Assembly: GCA_950097015.1 (NCBI GenBank)
Contig: CATNEN010000032.1
Coordinates: forward strand, 2,022,501 to 2,086,500
DNA: 64,000 nt
Origin: Macrostomum hystrix
Taxonomy: Eukaryota; Platyhelminthes; Macrostomidae
Direction: 5' to 3'
The position numbers and the translations under genes are program-made. This document shows positions 10,362-22,127 of this stretch, piece after piece. Positions within the stretch are counted from its first letter, which is position 1; each line of letters begins with the position of its first letter. The notes beneath the pieces are model-generated. The model was not told where the DNA came from, did not search any database, and saw only the letters and a program-made list of their open reading frames with translations.

Positions 10362-10857
10362 GGTATTTCAAATTAGTATTTTCTCTGTATCCCCTAAAAT
10401 ATTTAACCTATCGCCATGAAAATCCAGAACATGGGCTAAAATTTTCCGCTCTATCTGATGAAAAAACTTCCAGAACCACAAAACATCGGTATAGTCGAGA
10501 TATTCAACGATATAGGTGGCACCATTTTTCATTGCCTATAGGAGGCTGCTCACTAAGCTTCATCATGTAACCAGGTCGTCTATTATTGTTGACTATATTG
10601 TTTTGATAATATTGTACATTTTACGTTATTGAACCGATAAGGATTCACCATAGAAGTTTACACAGAGCACTGGTAGTTGTGCTAGGGCCTTTGACAATAA
10701 TCGGTGAATTTCTCGACAATGATGGCGTCTGATGGCTTTGAAAGTTATTTAGTTCATTGTAAATGGTACAAAATGTTGATACACAATGGGACTTTCACGA
10801 AAATCGGTCATTTCGGCTTGGGAGCTATGGTGAAGTAGGCAGTGGGTATTTGAAATA
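10362..10857 (-). mobile_element. Foldback/MITE-like element, copy 1
   Basis: Bounded by tatttcaaat at 10369 and gtgggtatttgaaa ending near 10857, inverted forms of the same terminus (tttcaaatacccac). Inner arms are also inverted: aaaattttccgctctatctg near 10440 pairs with the complement of words near 10770-10800. The element shares these arms with copies at 22.1, 32.3 and 36.2 kb and is in the opposite orientation to the 36.2-kb copy. No open frame for a transposase is present, so it is non-autonomous. Confidence 0.65.
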
Positions 10858-11260
10858 GCCTGGTCTTTCTATAGGGGGGAAATAGCGAGGTTTTTCCACT
10901 GCTAAGCCTCAGCAGTTAATCTTCCACTGCTATTACCAAGACTCAAATACCCAATTAAGGACTGCGCATACAGCAAGTCAAACTGCCCCGCTCAGCACAT
11001 TTTACTGTTCTACACAACAAGATTTGGCTTTGGGCAAACAAACACGTCAGCATTTCCACTTTCCTTATCTAGACCAGGGGTCAAATTTTGGTGAAACACG
11101 ACCACACGTGAGTTCTGCTTTATCTGAGCAAGATCGGTACACACTTGTCTCTCTGATAAGTTAGCTCAGGCATTGCAGACAGCAGTCAAACTTAAGCAAT
11201 TGCAGCAGCTTAGATTACTGCTAAATCATTTCACAACAACAAAATCGTTTAGAACTAACT

Positions 11261-11288
11261 AATCTACTCAATGTAGATTGAGTAGATT
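11261..11288. other. Perfect 12-bp hairpin with 4-nt loop
   Basis: aatctactcaat (11261-11272), loop gtag, then its exact reverse complement attgagtagatt (11277-11288). It lies about 480 bp upstream of the thioester gene TATA box. It could be a cruciform or dyad operator, or the centre of an old inverted repeat. No function is shown. Confidence 0.8.
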
Positions 11289-11743
11289 ATAAGGTGATTC
11301 AGTGTGCAAAAGATGCTAACTGAATAATACTGTCTAATTAGTGACCTGTAAAACTGAAAAAGGAAAAAATAGAATTCGTGGTTCGAATTTTTAAAGTTGA
11401 CATTTCGAGTGATTTTCTGATTTAAAAAATGGTGGCGTAGTGTCAGTAAATACGAGTAGTTTCACATAAAGCAGGTTTCACATTGAATTCAACGAGTTTA
11501 ATGTGAACATTCTCCGTGAATAAACACTACTGGCAGATCGCTTCTGAAAATGTATTGCTGTCGATGTTGTTTAGCCTATTTATGGCAATAACAGGCTAAC
11601 CTAGCCCCACAGGACAGGTGAGAGAAATTTTCAGTCCGCACTGGCATCCAGGTGCCGCCGCTGGGCTGGCTTTTCCTGTGTCTTGCCGCCTTGAATGACT
11701 GCCTTATCTGTGCAGCCTGGCTTGACTATCGATCGGGCCTGTC

Positions 11744-11750
11744 TATATAA
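11744..11750 (+). promoter_or_regulatory. TATA box of thioester-protein gene
   Basis: tatataa in a GC-rich context (ctgtctatataactggg), 117 bp upstream of the ATG at 11867. It predicts transcription from about 11775-11780. Confidence 0.7.
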
Positions 11751-11866
11751 CTGGGCCTGATAGCATAAAACTCGTGGGTCGCCAAGTCAAAGGCAAATTA
11801 GTCTGTGAAAATTTGAAAACTGGAGCCCACTTTGAAGCCTGCTCAGTAAAACTGAATCAACAAAAT

Positions 11867-14800
11867 ATGTCGCGAGGACGGATGCTGCTGCAGCCCACCG
11901 CGGCTCCTGCTTGGCTGCTGATGCTGCTGATGCTGCTCACTGCTCACAGCAGAATTCAAGCTCAAGCTGTTGAGACAGCGGCCGCGTCGAATGCGTGAGT
12001 ATTCATGGAAAGTGAAACCCTGTCACAAATTATAACTTGCAAGTTTTGGTGGTGTATCGTATTCGTGTGAAGTGTACACTCTCACTGTGCCTTGGAGGTT
12101 GGCCCTGCACGACAAGCCCCCAAGCCTTCTGTTAAAATGAATGTGGCCTGACCGCGTAATCGAGCCTGGGTACCTTGGTGCAAACGCGTTCGACCGCTCT
12201 AAGACGCCTCCCTTCCTTTCAGAAACTACGCCATCGTTTTCTCGAAGATCCTTCAGCCCGGGCGCGACTTTCGCATCGGCGCCGCCCTTCTGACCCGCAC
12301 ACCGGGCAGGGCCATCCAGACAGTGACAGCGCGCATTGCTACCGTCACCAAGGGCGAAAACTTCGACGAACTGACGGCCCAAACTACTTGGCAGAAAGGG
12401 GAAGGCGATGCGGACATAACTTCCGTGGAGCTGGCGATTCCTGTGCCAGGCGTGAGTGACGGACAGGACTTTTTTCAGTCCGTTCTTCCTGTTCTGTACC
12501 CTATGTCCCTTGCACTGGATGACTAGATACACTCGTACAAGGTTTGTATCTGAGCCCTCCTCAAATTTACGTTACGGTCTTTCCTCGATGACTGTAGAAA
12601 CATCACTTGAGCCAAAGTGATACCAAAGCGATTAAACTTTAATGCACACCATATGGGATCATAAAATTACGCTAACGTTCACACTTCTGCCGCCCCCAGC
12701 CCCCTAACAGTAAATATTGCTTAACATTCTGAACTCAACCATCCCAGAGTCCAAAGAGCTACGACCAGGTCGGGAGCTACAACGTGACGATCACCATCCG
12801 GGACACGCAGGGCAACACCTTCAGCAACAGCTCGGCGGTGGCGCTGTCTGAATCGCCCATTGTTAGCCTCATCCAGACAGACAAGGCCATCTACAAACCC
12901 GGCCAGCTGGTCAAGTTTCGCATTGTGAATCTGGACGAAACTTTGAAGCCCGTACCACTGAACATGGAGGTGTTCATCAAGGTAAGCAATCATTTTTCTT
13001 CAGTTTCAATCAGCTTTGTGAATGACTAGTGGTAGAATATCAAGCATCACATTTTTGCATTGCATAACTGATCTGGAATGTTTTTTATAAATTAGGCTTC
13101 TGTCGGATCGTCTTTAACAGCAGAGGAACTTTTTCTTCTGTTTTGAACTATTTCTGTTTGCTTGCTTCTATCTTGTAGTCAAATAATAATTGTGAATGCA
13201 AATGTAAAATATACGCCCAGGACGCGAAAGGCAACTTGGTGGATAAGCAGACTCACAACGTCAGTCGAGAGCAGACCCAGCAGAATCAGCTGGTTATGAT
13301 CGGTGAGTTTCGTCTCTCTGAGATGCCCAACGAAGGCGACTGGTCAATCACCGCCAAGAGCGACCTGTTCACCGAAGCCAAGACATTCACAGTGCGTCAG
13401 TATGTTCTGCCCAAGTTTTCTTTGGAGCTGACCACGCCTAGCTTTGTCCACGTCAACGACAGCGAATTTACCGTCAGCGCCAAGGTGTCTTACACCTACG
13501 ACAAGGCTGTCGAAGGCGAATTCAGTGTCACTATGGGTCCGTTTATGAACTGTCGCTCCTGCAAGAAGAAGTACGACCTGCTGAAGAAGTCTAAAGTTGA
13601 GGCTGAGTCTGATGGTGAGACTAGTCTCAAATTCAACCTGATCAAGTGGCGTGAGCACCTAAAGACCATTGGCTACAGCGACCAGCCATACAGCTACATG
13701 GCCAAGGCTAGCGTGCAGTTCAAAGAGAAGTTCACTGGTGAGACACTAAAAATACGAGAACTTTACTTATAGCATTGGCACCAGGCTCTTCCATTTATAA
13801 AACTGAACATTCCAGGCGAGACAAAAGTAGTGGAAAAAACATTCACCATCTACACCAAGAGCTACGAGGTGAAGATTGACACAACTCAGGTGCCGTTCTT
13901 CCTACCAGGATTCTCCGTTCCAGTTCAGGTGAGTAGATGAGTCTGGGTGAGTAGATAGCACGTCATCAAGGCAGATTATGAGTTAACTCTACTCCACTTT
14001 CGACAGATCAGTCTAACCCGGCCGGACGATAAGCCCTTCACGGGTGCCGCTGCCTCCAACGCCAGTGCCACGCTGGTGTACCGCCGACGCGGCAAGAGGC
14101 AGACTCTGCAGTTCTTCAACGGCCCGCTTACACCGTCGCGTGCAGGCACTGGCGCCTCACTGCTGGTCAGAATTCCCGCGGACGCTGACTTTCATCCCGT
14201 CAGGATTGACGTGAGCTAATCTTTGTTCAAAGTTTCCTTTAGCACCTGGCAAAGAGCGTGGTGTATAGCAACACGCAATATATTTTGCCGCTTCTGATAG
14301 GTGAAGATCGCAGGTGACGATCAATCACAGCTCGAGGGCTCGTCCACAATCTATCCGTTTATCGGCATCACGGACGACTACGTCAAGGTCAAGATAAGGA
14401 ACCTTCGGGACGATGACGTTAAGGTAAGGTTGAAGCTCACATTAAGTACACTGTGCTGTGATTTTATTTTCAATGACACCATCCCCTGAAATTATTTGCA
14501 GTTGGAGCTTGAGAAGACTCCAGGAATCAGCTTCGTATACTACGCAGTGAGTAACCACGTTGCATTATTAAAGCAAGTTCAGAGCCATTGAGGTGTACAA
14601 TTAAAGTAAATTTGAGAACATTCATAATTTTCCAAGTAGAAACTTTCTACTAGACATCGAACATCGCATTAACCTTATCTGACTACTGATGAGGAATAAA
14701 AAGAAGATTTTACGAGAAAAAAATAAAGTGCTGGAAAAGGGGACTGCCTAGACTGAATACGCGAATGTGAACTCCAATCCAGGTACTCAGCCGAAGTCAG

Positions 14801-17800
14801 ATTCAACGCTGGGATATCTTCTCAGATGAACCCACTGGCCCAAAGGTGCGTCTTACCAAGGCAGACCTCGAGAACTTCGTGTCTGACGTCACGGTGTTGG
14901 CACTGGGCATTGACGGGAACGGAGAAATTGTGGCCTCTGTGGCCAAACACGCAGCATCGCGTCTTGGAGGGCAGGTGAGCTTCGTCTTGAAAAATCTTCA
15001 TGCTGATATCCGTTGAACTATTTCATTATCAATACACAAGCCTCAAATGCGCTCAAACCAGGTGGGACTGTCATCGAACCTAACAGAAAACAGAGGCCAG
15101 CCGCAGCAGGGCGCCAGCGTCTCGGTTCAGAGTACACCAGACACGTTCGTGTTCCTGACTGGCATCGATGCGTCCGTTAACCTTCTGGCCACAGGTCAAG
15201 ACATTCTGCAGGGCACGCTGGCTGAGAGGTACAACTCCAAGATTGGCGGCAGTCGCTACTGGCCGAGGCCGCAGAGGCTCACAACGGCCCGGATACTGCA
15301 GGTGACGGGCGTCAGGAAAAATTGATGACCGATTGGGATCAGAATGGCCAATTGGGAGTGGGATCAGACTGAAGAAACTGGGAGTGGGATCAGACTGACG
15401 AACTGAGAGTGGGATCATACTGAAGAAACTGGGAGTGGGATCAAACTGACGAACTGGGAGTGGAGTCAGAATGACGCGACGAGAGTTTAAAATCAAATAA
15501 TGTGCATGAAAAACCTTACTTTTGTTTCATTCAGGAAACCGGACTAGTAGTGCTTAGCGACGGCTTTTATTATACAGGTAAGACCGATTTTTTATGTTTG
15601 AGTTTCAGTGGACAAAGTTGCAATGAAACCAATGAAGTATTTCTAAGAAACAATTCTGACTAAATACGCTCAGACAATGGCGGCATGGACTACATGTATA
15701 GGGAGACGAGTGCCCGGATGATGGGCACCGATATGGTGGCAGCACCGCCCATGGCCATGCGAAGGAAGAACAGCGCCAACGGAGGCGGTGGCAAGACGCA
15801 GGTGCGAAAATTCTTCCCCGAAACCATGATCTGGACGGTGGTGAAGACAGAGTGAGTGTCGTTTACTTTCTGCAGAGCTTTGCTCAGTTTGTAACAAATG
15901 CGAGCTTATACGAAGTGTTTCTCACCACAGCTCTAAGGGTCGCGCCAGCCACGCTTTCCGCCTGCCGGATACCATCACCTCCTGGCACGTCACCGGCTTC
16001 GGAGTTGCAGCCGACCGTCAGCTCCAAACCATGGACGCCGCCTTCAAGCTTACTACCTTCAAGAACTTCTTCATCCGGCCGGTGCTGCCCTACTCGCTGG
16101 TGCGTGGCGAACAATTCCTGCTGAAGGTGCTCGTCTTCAACTACCGACCCGTAGCTGGCAGCGTCCAAGTCTCAGTGAACATCAGTCTTCCAGCAGCTGA
16201 GCTGCCACCGGTGACTGTGCCCCTGCAGGCTAATTCTACAGGCTTGGCCGTGTTCGAGATGACCCCTCAGCGCCTGCCTAGTCTGGATCTGAACATTCGC
16301 GCCACCTGGACTGGGGAATCTGATTCGGAAACCGACGTCGTGGTTAAGTCGATCATCGTTGTGCCGGAGGGCAAAACACTTTATCGTTCTCGCTCTGTGC
16401 TGCTAACACCGCCGAGCCAAAACTCTGATAGCAGCCAACAGCAAGTCGCCATTGACTTCCCGCCGGCAAATTCATCGGACCTAGTTTCCGGATCAGAGGT
16501 TTTCAGCTACAGCTTCATCGGTGACGTCACCGGCCCTGCCATGCAGAACATTGGCAGCCTGCTTCGTCTGCCCAGCGGCTGCGGCGAACAGAACATGGTG
16601 AACTTTGCTCCTGCAGTCTTTATCTGGGAGTATCTCACCACAACGCGGCAGGACACTGACTCGGTGCTGCGCGAGAAGGCTATTCAAGTGATGAAGGTCG
16701 GTCTGCAACGCCAGCTTACCTACAAACGTCTGGACGGCTCCTACAGCGCATTTGGCGATCAAGACGAAGCCGGTAGCACCTGGCTAACTGCCTTTGTGCT
16801 GAGCATCTACTCCCGGGCAGCAGCTTTCATCACAGTGGGACCGGACTCGCTGACTGGTGAGTCGGTGAGGTTCCTGCTGAACAGTCAGGGCGTCAACGGT
16901 CAGTTTTTGGAGGCACCTGGTGCGCGGATATTGGATCCTGGCCTTCAGGGCAGTTCCGGCGAAGCCTCGATCGGCCTGACAGCGTATACCTGCCTCGCCC
17001 TGCTTGACGTCGAAGAAGCTGCTATTCGCTGGCCTCAGCTGCAGTCCACAATTTGGAAGGACACCGACATCCGAGGCGGTATCACCAAGTGCCTTTGGTT
17101 TGTCAAGTCTGCGTTCGATACCGAGCCGAGTTCCTTCAGCTCCTACGATGTGGCCCTGTCGGCCTACCTGCTGCGCCGAGCTCAGAACTCGAAAACTTAT
17201 CGGCAGGCTTCACTGGAGCGTGGGCTCACGGCGTTGACGACAGCGCTCGCCGCCCAAGCGGAGACTGCTCCAAATGGGGGTGGCAAGTACTGGAAAACCT
17301 CCAACAGATGGGGCTGGCGCCGCGGCTCCGTGGAGGCCACCAGCTGGGCGCTTCTCGGCTACTCCATGGTGCCCGACAGCACAAACGATTGCCTGCAGAT
17401 CCTACGCTGGCTGAGCGACCAGCAGACCAGCTTGGGCGGCTTCAGTGGCAGTCAGGACACAGTGATGGGCATCCGAGCTATCGCCAACTTTGCTGCCCTG
17501 TCCGGCCTGACAAGAGGAGACGCCAGCGTAGAACTGCAGTTTGGCGAGCACACCCTGGGGCACATTGTGCAAGACAGCCGACGAAGAGTTCTACAAGAGG
17601 TGCCGATACCATTAATTCGTTGTTACATCTGTTAGCTTTGAGAATCCTTCAAAATGTCATTCTAGCTCCATTTATCTATAAATTTAATATCCCAATTGTG
17701 AAAGCCCACCTTATCTCCCAATATTTAGATAGTAAATGATAGCTGTACAAGGCTTACACACTGTACACATATTTCAAATAACCTGAATTGTCACCACACG

Positions 17801-18668
17801 GTGCAAAAGTTCCCATGCTTGACTCCACACCAACCCTTAAAAACTGCTATTCTCTCTCTAGTCCGATCCGTTGCGGGGCGATCTTGCCCGAGTTGGCACC
17901 CTGCAAGTCCGCCACACCGGCTCGGGCACTGGCTTCGCACTGGCCAAGCTGAACTGGCAGTACAACGTTCTGGACAACCGTCCGCTTACGGCGTCTGAGT
18001 GGAAGACCTCCAATGGACTGAGCATTCGCCTTGGCCTGATGCTGCCTCAGCAACAGCCAAATGGGAAGCATAGTCTGGCGATATGCGCCAAGTCAAACAC
18101 CAGCGTCACCGGCGAGGGTATGCTTATCCTGCGCGTCACCAATCCAAGCGGCTACTCGGCTAGCCAGCTGCCGGAGACTGCCCGCGTGAACGGCCTCAAG
18201 CGGGTCGAGGCTGGCTCGCAGGAGATCGTCATGTACTTCGACTATGTGAGTGTACTTTGGACTCTTTTTTTACCGCGTTTTTAATTGGAACACGAGAGGT
18301 TTAGTTAATAGCCAAAGTTTTCAGAGCTAAGACGCACAGACAACGCTATTTCGGATGTGATATCCAGAGAAGCACAGCTTTGATTTTAACCTCCCCAATA
18401 ATTTCCTTAAAACCCGCAGCTCCCGACAGACGGCTCCTGTGTGACGATCGTGTGGAGCCGCGACGTTCCCGTGCTGAAGCTCAGCCCGCAGCTCATCAGC
18501 TTGCAGATGTACTATAACTCTGATCGGATCGTCACCGCGTCTTACCTGGCGCCACAGCTGGAGGAGCTGACCAGGTGCCTGGCCTGCCCCGAGTGTCCGG
18601 ACTGCGCCTCTTCGACCGCTGCACCCAAGGCACCGAAGGCGGACGCCTGGCTCGCCTGGTTTGTCTGA
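11867..18668 (+). CDS. Thioester / alpha-2-macroglobulin family protein
   Basis: Fifteen exons, all with GT-AG borders and consistent phase: 11867-11994, 12223-12451, 12748-12981, 13221-13737, 13816-13928, 14007-14210, 14301-14423, 14502-14546, 14783-14974, 15062-15301, 15535-15577, 15674-15851, 15931-17599, 17862-18245, 18420-18668; 4548 nt, 1515 aa. A signal peptide (LLMLLMLLTAHS) is followed by macroglobulin domains (IQTDKAIYKPGQ at about 145), a short bait region around 690-735, VRKFFPET, the thioester GCGEQ at 965-969 (Cys966, Gln969) and a receptor-binding domain in the last two exons. The protein should be secreted and couple covalently to targets after proteolysis. The position equivalent to the complement C3 catalytic histidine seems not to be His (APGARILDPG). 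The tail has CxxCxxCxxC (1486-1495). No anaphylatoxin domain is present. TEP, CD109 or A2M subfamily is unresolved. Confidence 0.93.
12064..12212 (-). mobile_element. SINE family 1, copy D, in thioester-gene intron 1
   Basis: Minus-strand, 3'-truncated copy with the words gtgaagtgtacactctcactgtgccttgg, caagcccccaagccttct, aatgaatgtggcc and aaacgcgttcgaccgctct. The tRNA-like head end lies directly against the pyrimidine tract and AG (12221-12222) of exon 2, so the SINE 5' end is only about ten bases from a splice acceptor. Confidence 0.75.
15330..15478. repeat. Short minisatellite in thioester-gene intron 10
   Basis: About five copies of a 24-28 bp unit containing ctgggagtgggatcagactg, alternating between tgaagaaa and tgacgaa linkers. 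It lies within the intron 15302-15534. Confidence 0.85.
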
Positions 18669-18765
18669 GCTAGAAAAAGACTCCGATAAGACAAATTCTC
18701 AGCCCGCTTGAGATAAATTAACGCTAAAAAGCCATTGGCTATGACAAGCGTCTTCGTCGATTTGA

Positions 18766-18771
18766 AATAAA
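18766..18771 (+). promoter_or_regulatory. Poly(A) signal of thioester-protein gene
   Basis: aataaa 98 bp after the stop codon, in gaaataaaaattc. Confidence 0.7.
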
Positions 18772-18779
18772 AATTCATT

Positions 18780-19567
18780 TCTACTTTGGCTTATATAATT
18801 GTTAAACTGTTTTGACGCTGCTTCAATAACGAGCACTTAATTCCTGTTACCATTAGCCTCCTTAACCGCGTGATCACTGGTTTGCCATCACAATCAGCAC
18901 ACAATATATGCAATATTCTATTCCCGTTTTTTAACTTTGCACGTTCAAATCGTTGTGAACTTTTTGAATAGTGAAATTAGTTTTTTGCTGGGTCCTGCAA
19001 ATGATTCATATAATGTAAATATTCATACCTAACCCTAACTAATACAAGGGAAAAGCGATACTAGGAATAGAACAGCAAAGATGGAACAGCAAGCTAGATT
19101 AGAGAACAGGGGTAGAGACTTCATGATAAAGATGGCTGTCTGTTGTTGATAAAAGGGCCTCGACCAAACAGGTCTGCAGGTCAGCACCATCTCGGGGCCC
19201 TTCAGCGATAAAAGAGGCAGGTGTATTTGATTTAAATCAGGATAAAACATTTAACATTTACGAGCTCGTAGCAACTAGCCAACACGTTGCCGATATGAGT
19301 GATATTTCGACACGCCCATGCAAGTGGCTCATGGGGCCCAGGCTAAGGGATGTTTGCAATGGGAGAAAGACAAAAATTGACATCTTCAAGACAAAAAATC
19401 GCAAACTTGTACTGCAGAAAACGTTCTAATTTTTCGCCTATATGACAAATTTATTTGTTTATTCGATAGGTATTGATATTTTCTACCGGGTAAGCTATCA
19501 TCTCGCTAAAATCGGGCAATTAATAAAAAAAGTTTTCTGCAACACAGTTTTCTATGTTCGTGCACTA
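18780..19567. other. Intergenic region
   Basis: AT-rich, no exon, repeat array or RNA gene recognised. Confidence 0.6.
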
Positions 19568-20000
19568 CTACGAGACAATTTTCGTTTTCCTTTTTGCATT
19601 ACTGCTAATATGCACTATTTTTGACGTGTAGTTAGTGAATTGAGTTTTGACATGCTCAGTAAGTGCCAGGTTAGTGTCCAACTTTTTGTCGAGGAACTTG
19701 AGTACTCGAAGATCACAGTCTAGAATTTTCACAGGACCCTTCCCTGGGTTTTCTGTGATTGAACTGTATGGCGTTGCTTTTGTCAGCATTAATTTTTAGT
19801 CCCTGCACTATTTGTGGACTTCGGGCAGGTGGATTTGCAGATTCTAATCCAAGAGGCTGTCTATAGCCAAACCTATGGCGGTACTCGGAGTCCACACCGG
19901 ATACATCGGCCCGCACGATGGGTTGCATAGTTTGCAGAATCGATAAAAACTGACAGAAAAATAGCTGAAACCTGAGTAGCTTCAAACTAGGGAAGACAGT
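19568..20000 (-). pseudogene. Non-LTR retrotransposon reverse-transcriptase remnant
   Basis: On the minus strand one frame carries GLKINADKSNAIQF. After a frame change, the next gives RVLKFLDKKLDTNLALTEHV. These are the closing motifs of a LINE-type reverse transcriptase (GLKIN-DKT, then KFLG--LD--L-W-EHV) in the right order and at the right distance. The catalytic region upstream is not recognisable, and at least one frameshift separates the two blocks. It is an old, inactive fragment. Clade (Jockey-like or another) cannot be told. Confidence 0.55.
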
Positions 20001-21020
20001 CGCACGACAATACAATGCAGCTCAAATGGAGCAACGCTTCGTCTGTAAAATACCAAAGAGAATAGCTTAGATATCCATGTATACAATGGTATGCTACAGT
20101 GAAGAATACAATTCAGGACAAAAAACTGCCAGAAACGCTTCAAACACGCGCCTTTTTCGACGTGTACCGTCGGTTCGTCGGTTTTTAATCACATAGAATT
20201 ACCTTCCCTCCTGTCCCCCCAGTGCAAATCCAAAACGCGTCAAAAGCGACTCAGATATGACGCAAACACTTCATTTACGATTCTAGTGCAAAGTCAACTG
20301 CACGTTTTCCTTGGTTAAGACGTTCGATGAAGCCAAGCTCTACGAGCTCAAACTTCGGGCTTCAGTGATTTGCCTGTCATCTTGTGCCTTTAAGTAGTTA
20401 GATTATGTTTTGCCGTTAGAAATGCGAAAAATGAGTTTTATCTGGGACTTTCTTTTAAAATTTAAACAGAAATTTGAAACTTTCAAAATTTTGCTTTGGG
20501 TAATAAACACGGGCGAAGAAGCAAAGAAGAGCTTATTAAACACGTTAAACCAGGCTTGAGGTCCTTTATATGATTATCAAACCAGAGACAAAGGAGGTAC
20601 ATACGTAAATTTCTTCCCATTTTTTCTTTCCAAGCCATTTTCGAATAAAATCTAATTCATTCAAATAAAAAACATATATAAGAAGAAAATGTACGAAAAT
20701 AATTCATTCTATGAGCCATCCTGCAGTTCTCAGACTCATGATAAAACATTTCATACTTTTGGCTCACTAAAATCGATGTCATTGTGAGCGATAGCAGGAA
20801 GCAGGAAGTAGGAGCAGGAAGCTCTTCGGACGCTAAAATGTAGCAGTTGCATCAACGTAGCCGTGCTAAGCTTTCATATTTATGCAATGAGAAACTTGCC
20901 TACTCTCCTGAGGAATAAAACTAACTACTGTTGAGTTAAAGCTAACGCGTCCAAAGAAATTCTGTCTATAAATTACCGCGCCAAGATTTCAGGTGTGAAA
21001 AAGGAACACAGCACAAGCGC
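20001..21020. other. Intergenic region
   Basis: AT-rich, no recognisable gene or array. Its right end is the 5' flank of the first lectin gene. Confidence 0.6.
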
Positions 21021-21026
21021 TATAAA
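21021..21026 (+). promoter_or_regulatory. TATA box of lectin gene 1
   Basis: tataaa in gcgctataaagtctttcagg, only 48 bp upstream of the ATG, so the predicted leader is very short (about 15-20 nt). Confidence 0.6.
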
Positions 21027-21068
21027 GTCTTTCAGGTCGAGATTAACTGAAAAAATTCTTTAACGACG

Positions 21069-21833
21069 ATGCAACTGTGTACAGAATTTTTGCTGCTCTT
21101 GTTGGTCTGGACTGTCACAACGGATTCTTGCAGCACACCGACGGCCAAGTTTTACGCAATCACCGGCGTCGATTGTGTTGGCTCAAACTTCTTTAAAGTT
21201 GAGTCAGGTCTATGCACAGTATTCCACTGCAGCATTCACTGTGCTAATACGGAAATGTGCAAGGCTTTCACCATAATGACGAATGATACATGTCAGTGCA
21301 AGCTGTTCCTGTTCGATGCGTGCAGTCACCGAGTGCAGTCTGTGTTGAACTGCACCAATCAGGTCACTGTGTACGTGAGGTCCCTGCCTGGAGTGCCTCA
21401 TGGTCGCCTGTGTCCCCCGGAATTCGGTCTCACAAAGTACGGAACGTCGTACAAAGTGACCAGTACCACTCTAAGTTGGAGCGCTGCTAACTTGGCATGT
21501 AATGCGCTGCCAGGACTGTCAAAATTCGCTGACGCAATCGATCAGGAAGAGGCCGAGTACCTTAGATTCCTGAGCCAGCCAGCGGCCAGCTCAATAGAGT
21601 ACTTCATTGGCGGCTATCTGAAGAGCGGACAGGCTGCAACTTCCTACTCGAGCTGGCTGTGGGCTGCCTGCAACTTGCCAATAGCCGCCAGGGTCTGGCA
21701 CTCAGGCGAGCCGAATGGGGGCACCCAGACGGGATGCACCAACCTCAACATTGCATACTCCAGTGGTGGCATCAACGATGCTGGCTGCTTTAGCGAACAG
21801 AGATACGTCTGCGAGTGCCAGTCCGTGTTTTGA
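21069..21833 (+). CDS. Secreted PAN-like / C-type lectin protein, paralog 1
   Basis: Single exon, 254 aa. Residues 1-20 are a signal peptide (LLLLLVWTVTTDS). Residues about 30-110 are a cysteine-rich PAN/apple-like module (C36, C49, C54, C58, C64, C75, C77, C85, C95). Residues about 115-254 form a C-type lectin-like domain ending CECQSVF. The EPN triplet (214-216) is the mannose-type calcium/sugar motif. The usual WND appears as IND (235-237), so calcium-dependent binding of mannose-type sugars is plausible. The WIGL core is represented by YFIGGYL. A poly(A) signal lies at 22018. Paralogs are at 26410 and 28570, in opposite orientation. Secretion and sugar binding are family-based inferences. 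Confidence 0.88.
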   Translation: MQLCTEFLLLLLVWTVTTDSCSTPTAKFYAITGVDCVGSNFFKVESGLCTVFHCSIHCANTEMCKAFTIMTNDTCQCKLFLFDACSHRVQSVLNCTNQVTVYVRSLPGVPHGRLCPPEFGLTKYGTSYKVTSTTLSWSAANLACNALPGLSKFADAIDQEEAEYLRFLSQPAASSIEYFIGGYLKSGQAATSYSSWLWAACNLPIAARVWHSGEPNGGTQTGCTNLNIAYSSGGINDAGCFSEQRYVCECQSVF

Positions 21834-22017
21834 GCTGAAGCCGAGCTCGTGGCCAGTGCTGGGTAGATAAGGATCGGAGGACAGCAACACAGAAGCAAAA
21901 GAAGTATAGAAATAGTATGTACGCTTCTATCAAAACTTGCGCAATATGAACTTACGACAGAAAATTTACTTTCCTTTAATAGACACGCTGTTAGTTGTAC
22001 TTCGCTGTTCAATCGAC

Positions 22018-22023
22018 AATAAA
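22018..22023 (+). promoter_or_regulatory. Poly(A) signal of lectin gene 1
   Basis: aataaa in cgacaataaaatttg, 185 bp after the stop codon. Confidence 0.55.
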
Positions 22024-22127
22024 ATTTGCGCAATTTAAAAGCCTACATTTCATAAATGCCGCTTTGTCCATTGAAAACACAGTGCTCAGAGACAAACATA
22101 TCCTGTCTAAATCAAGTTCCTCGTGAA

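Larger units (their letters stand above)
9950..11740. other. Intergenic region
   Basis: Apart from the foldback element and the hairpin described separately, this 1.8-kb stretch is AT-rich with no exon-like GC-rich segment, RNA gene or minisatellite. Confidence 0.6.

Noticed and set aside
13816-15851. Complement C3-type identity (anaphylatoxin domain) for the thioester gene
   Set aside because: No six-cysteine anaphylatoxin module and no C345C domain at the C-terminus were found; a general A2M/TEP call is safer.
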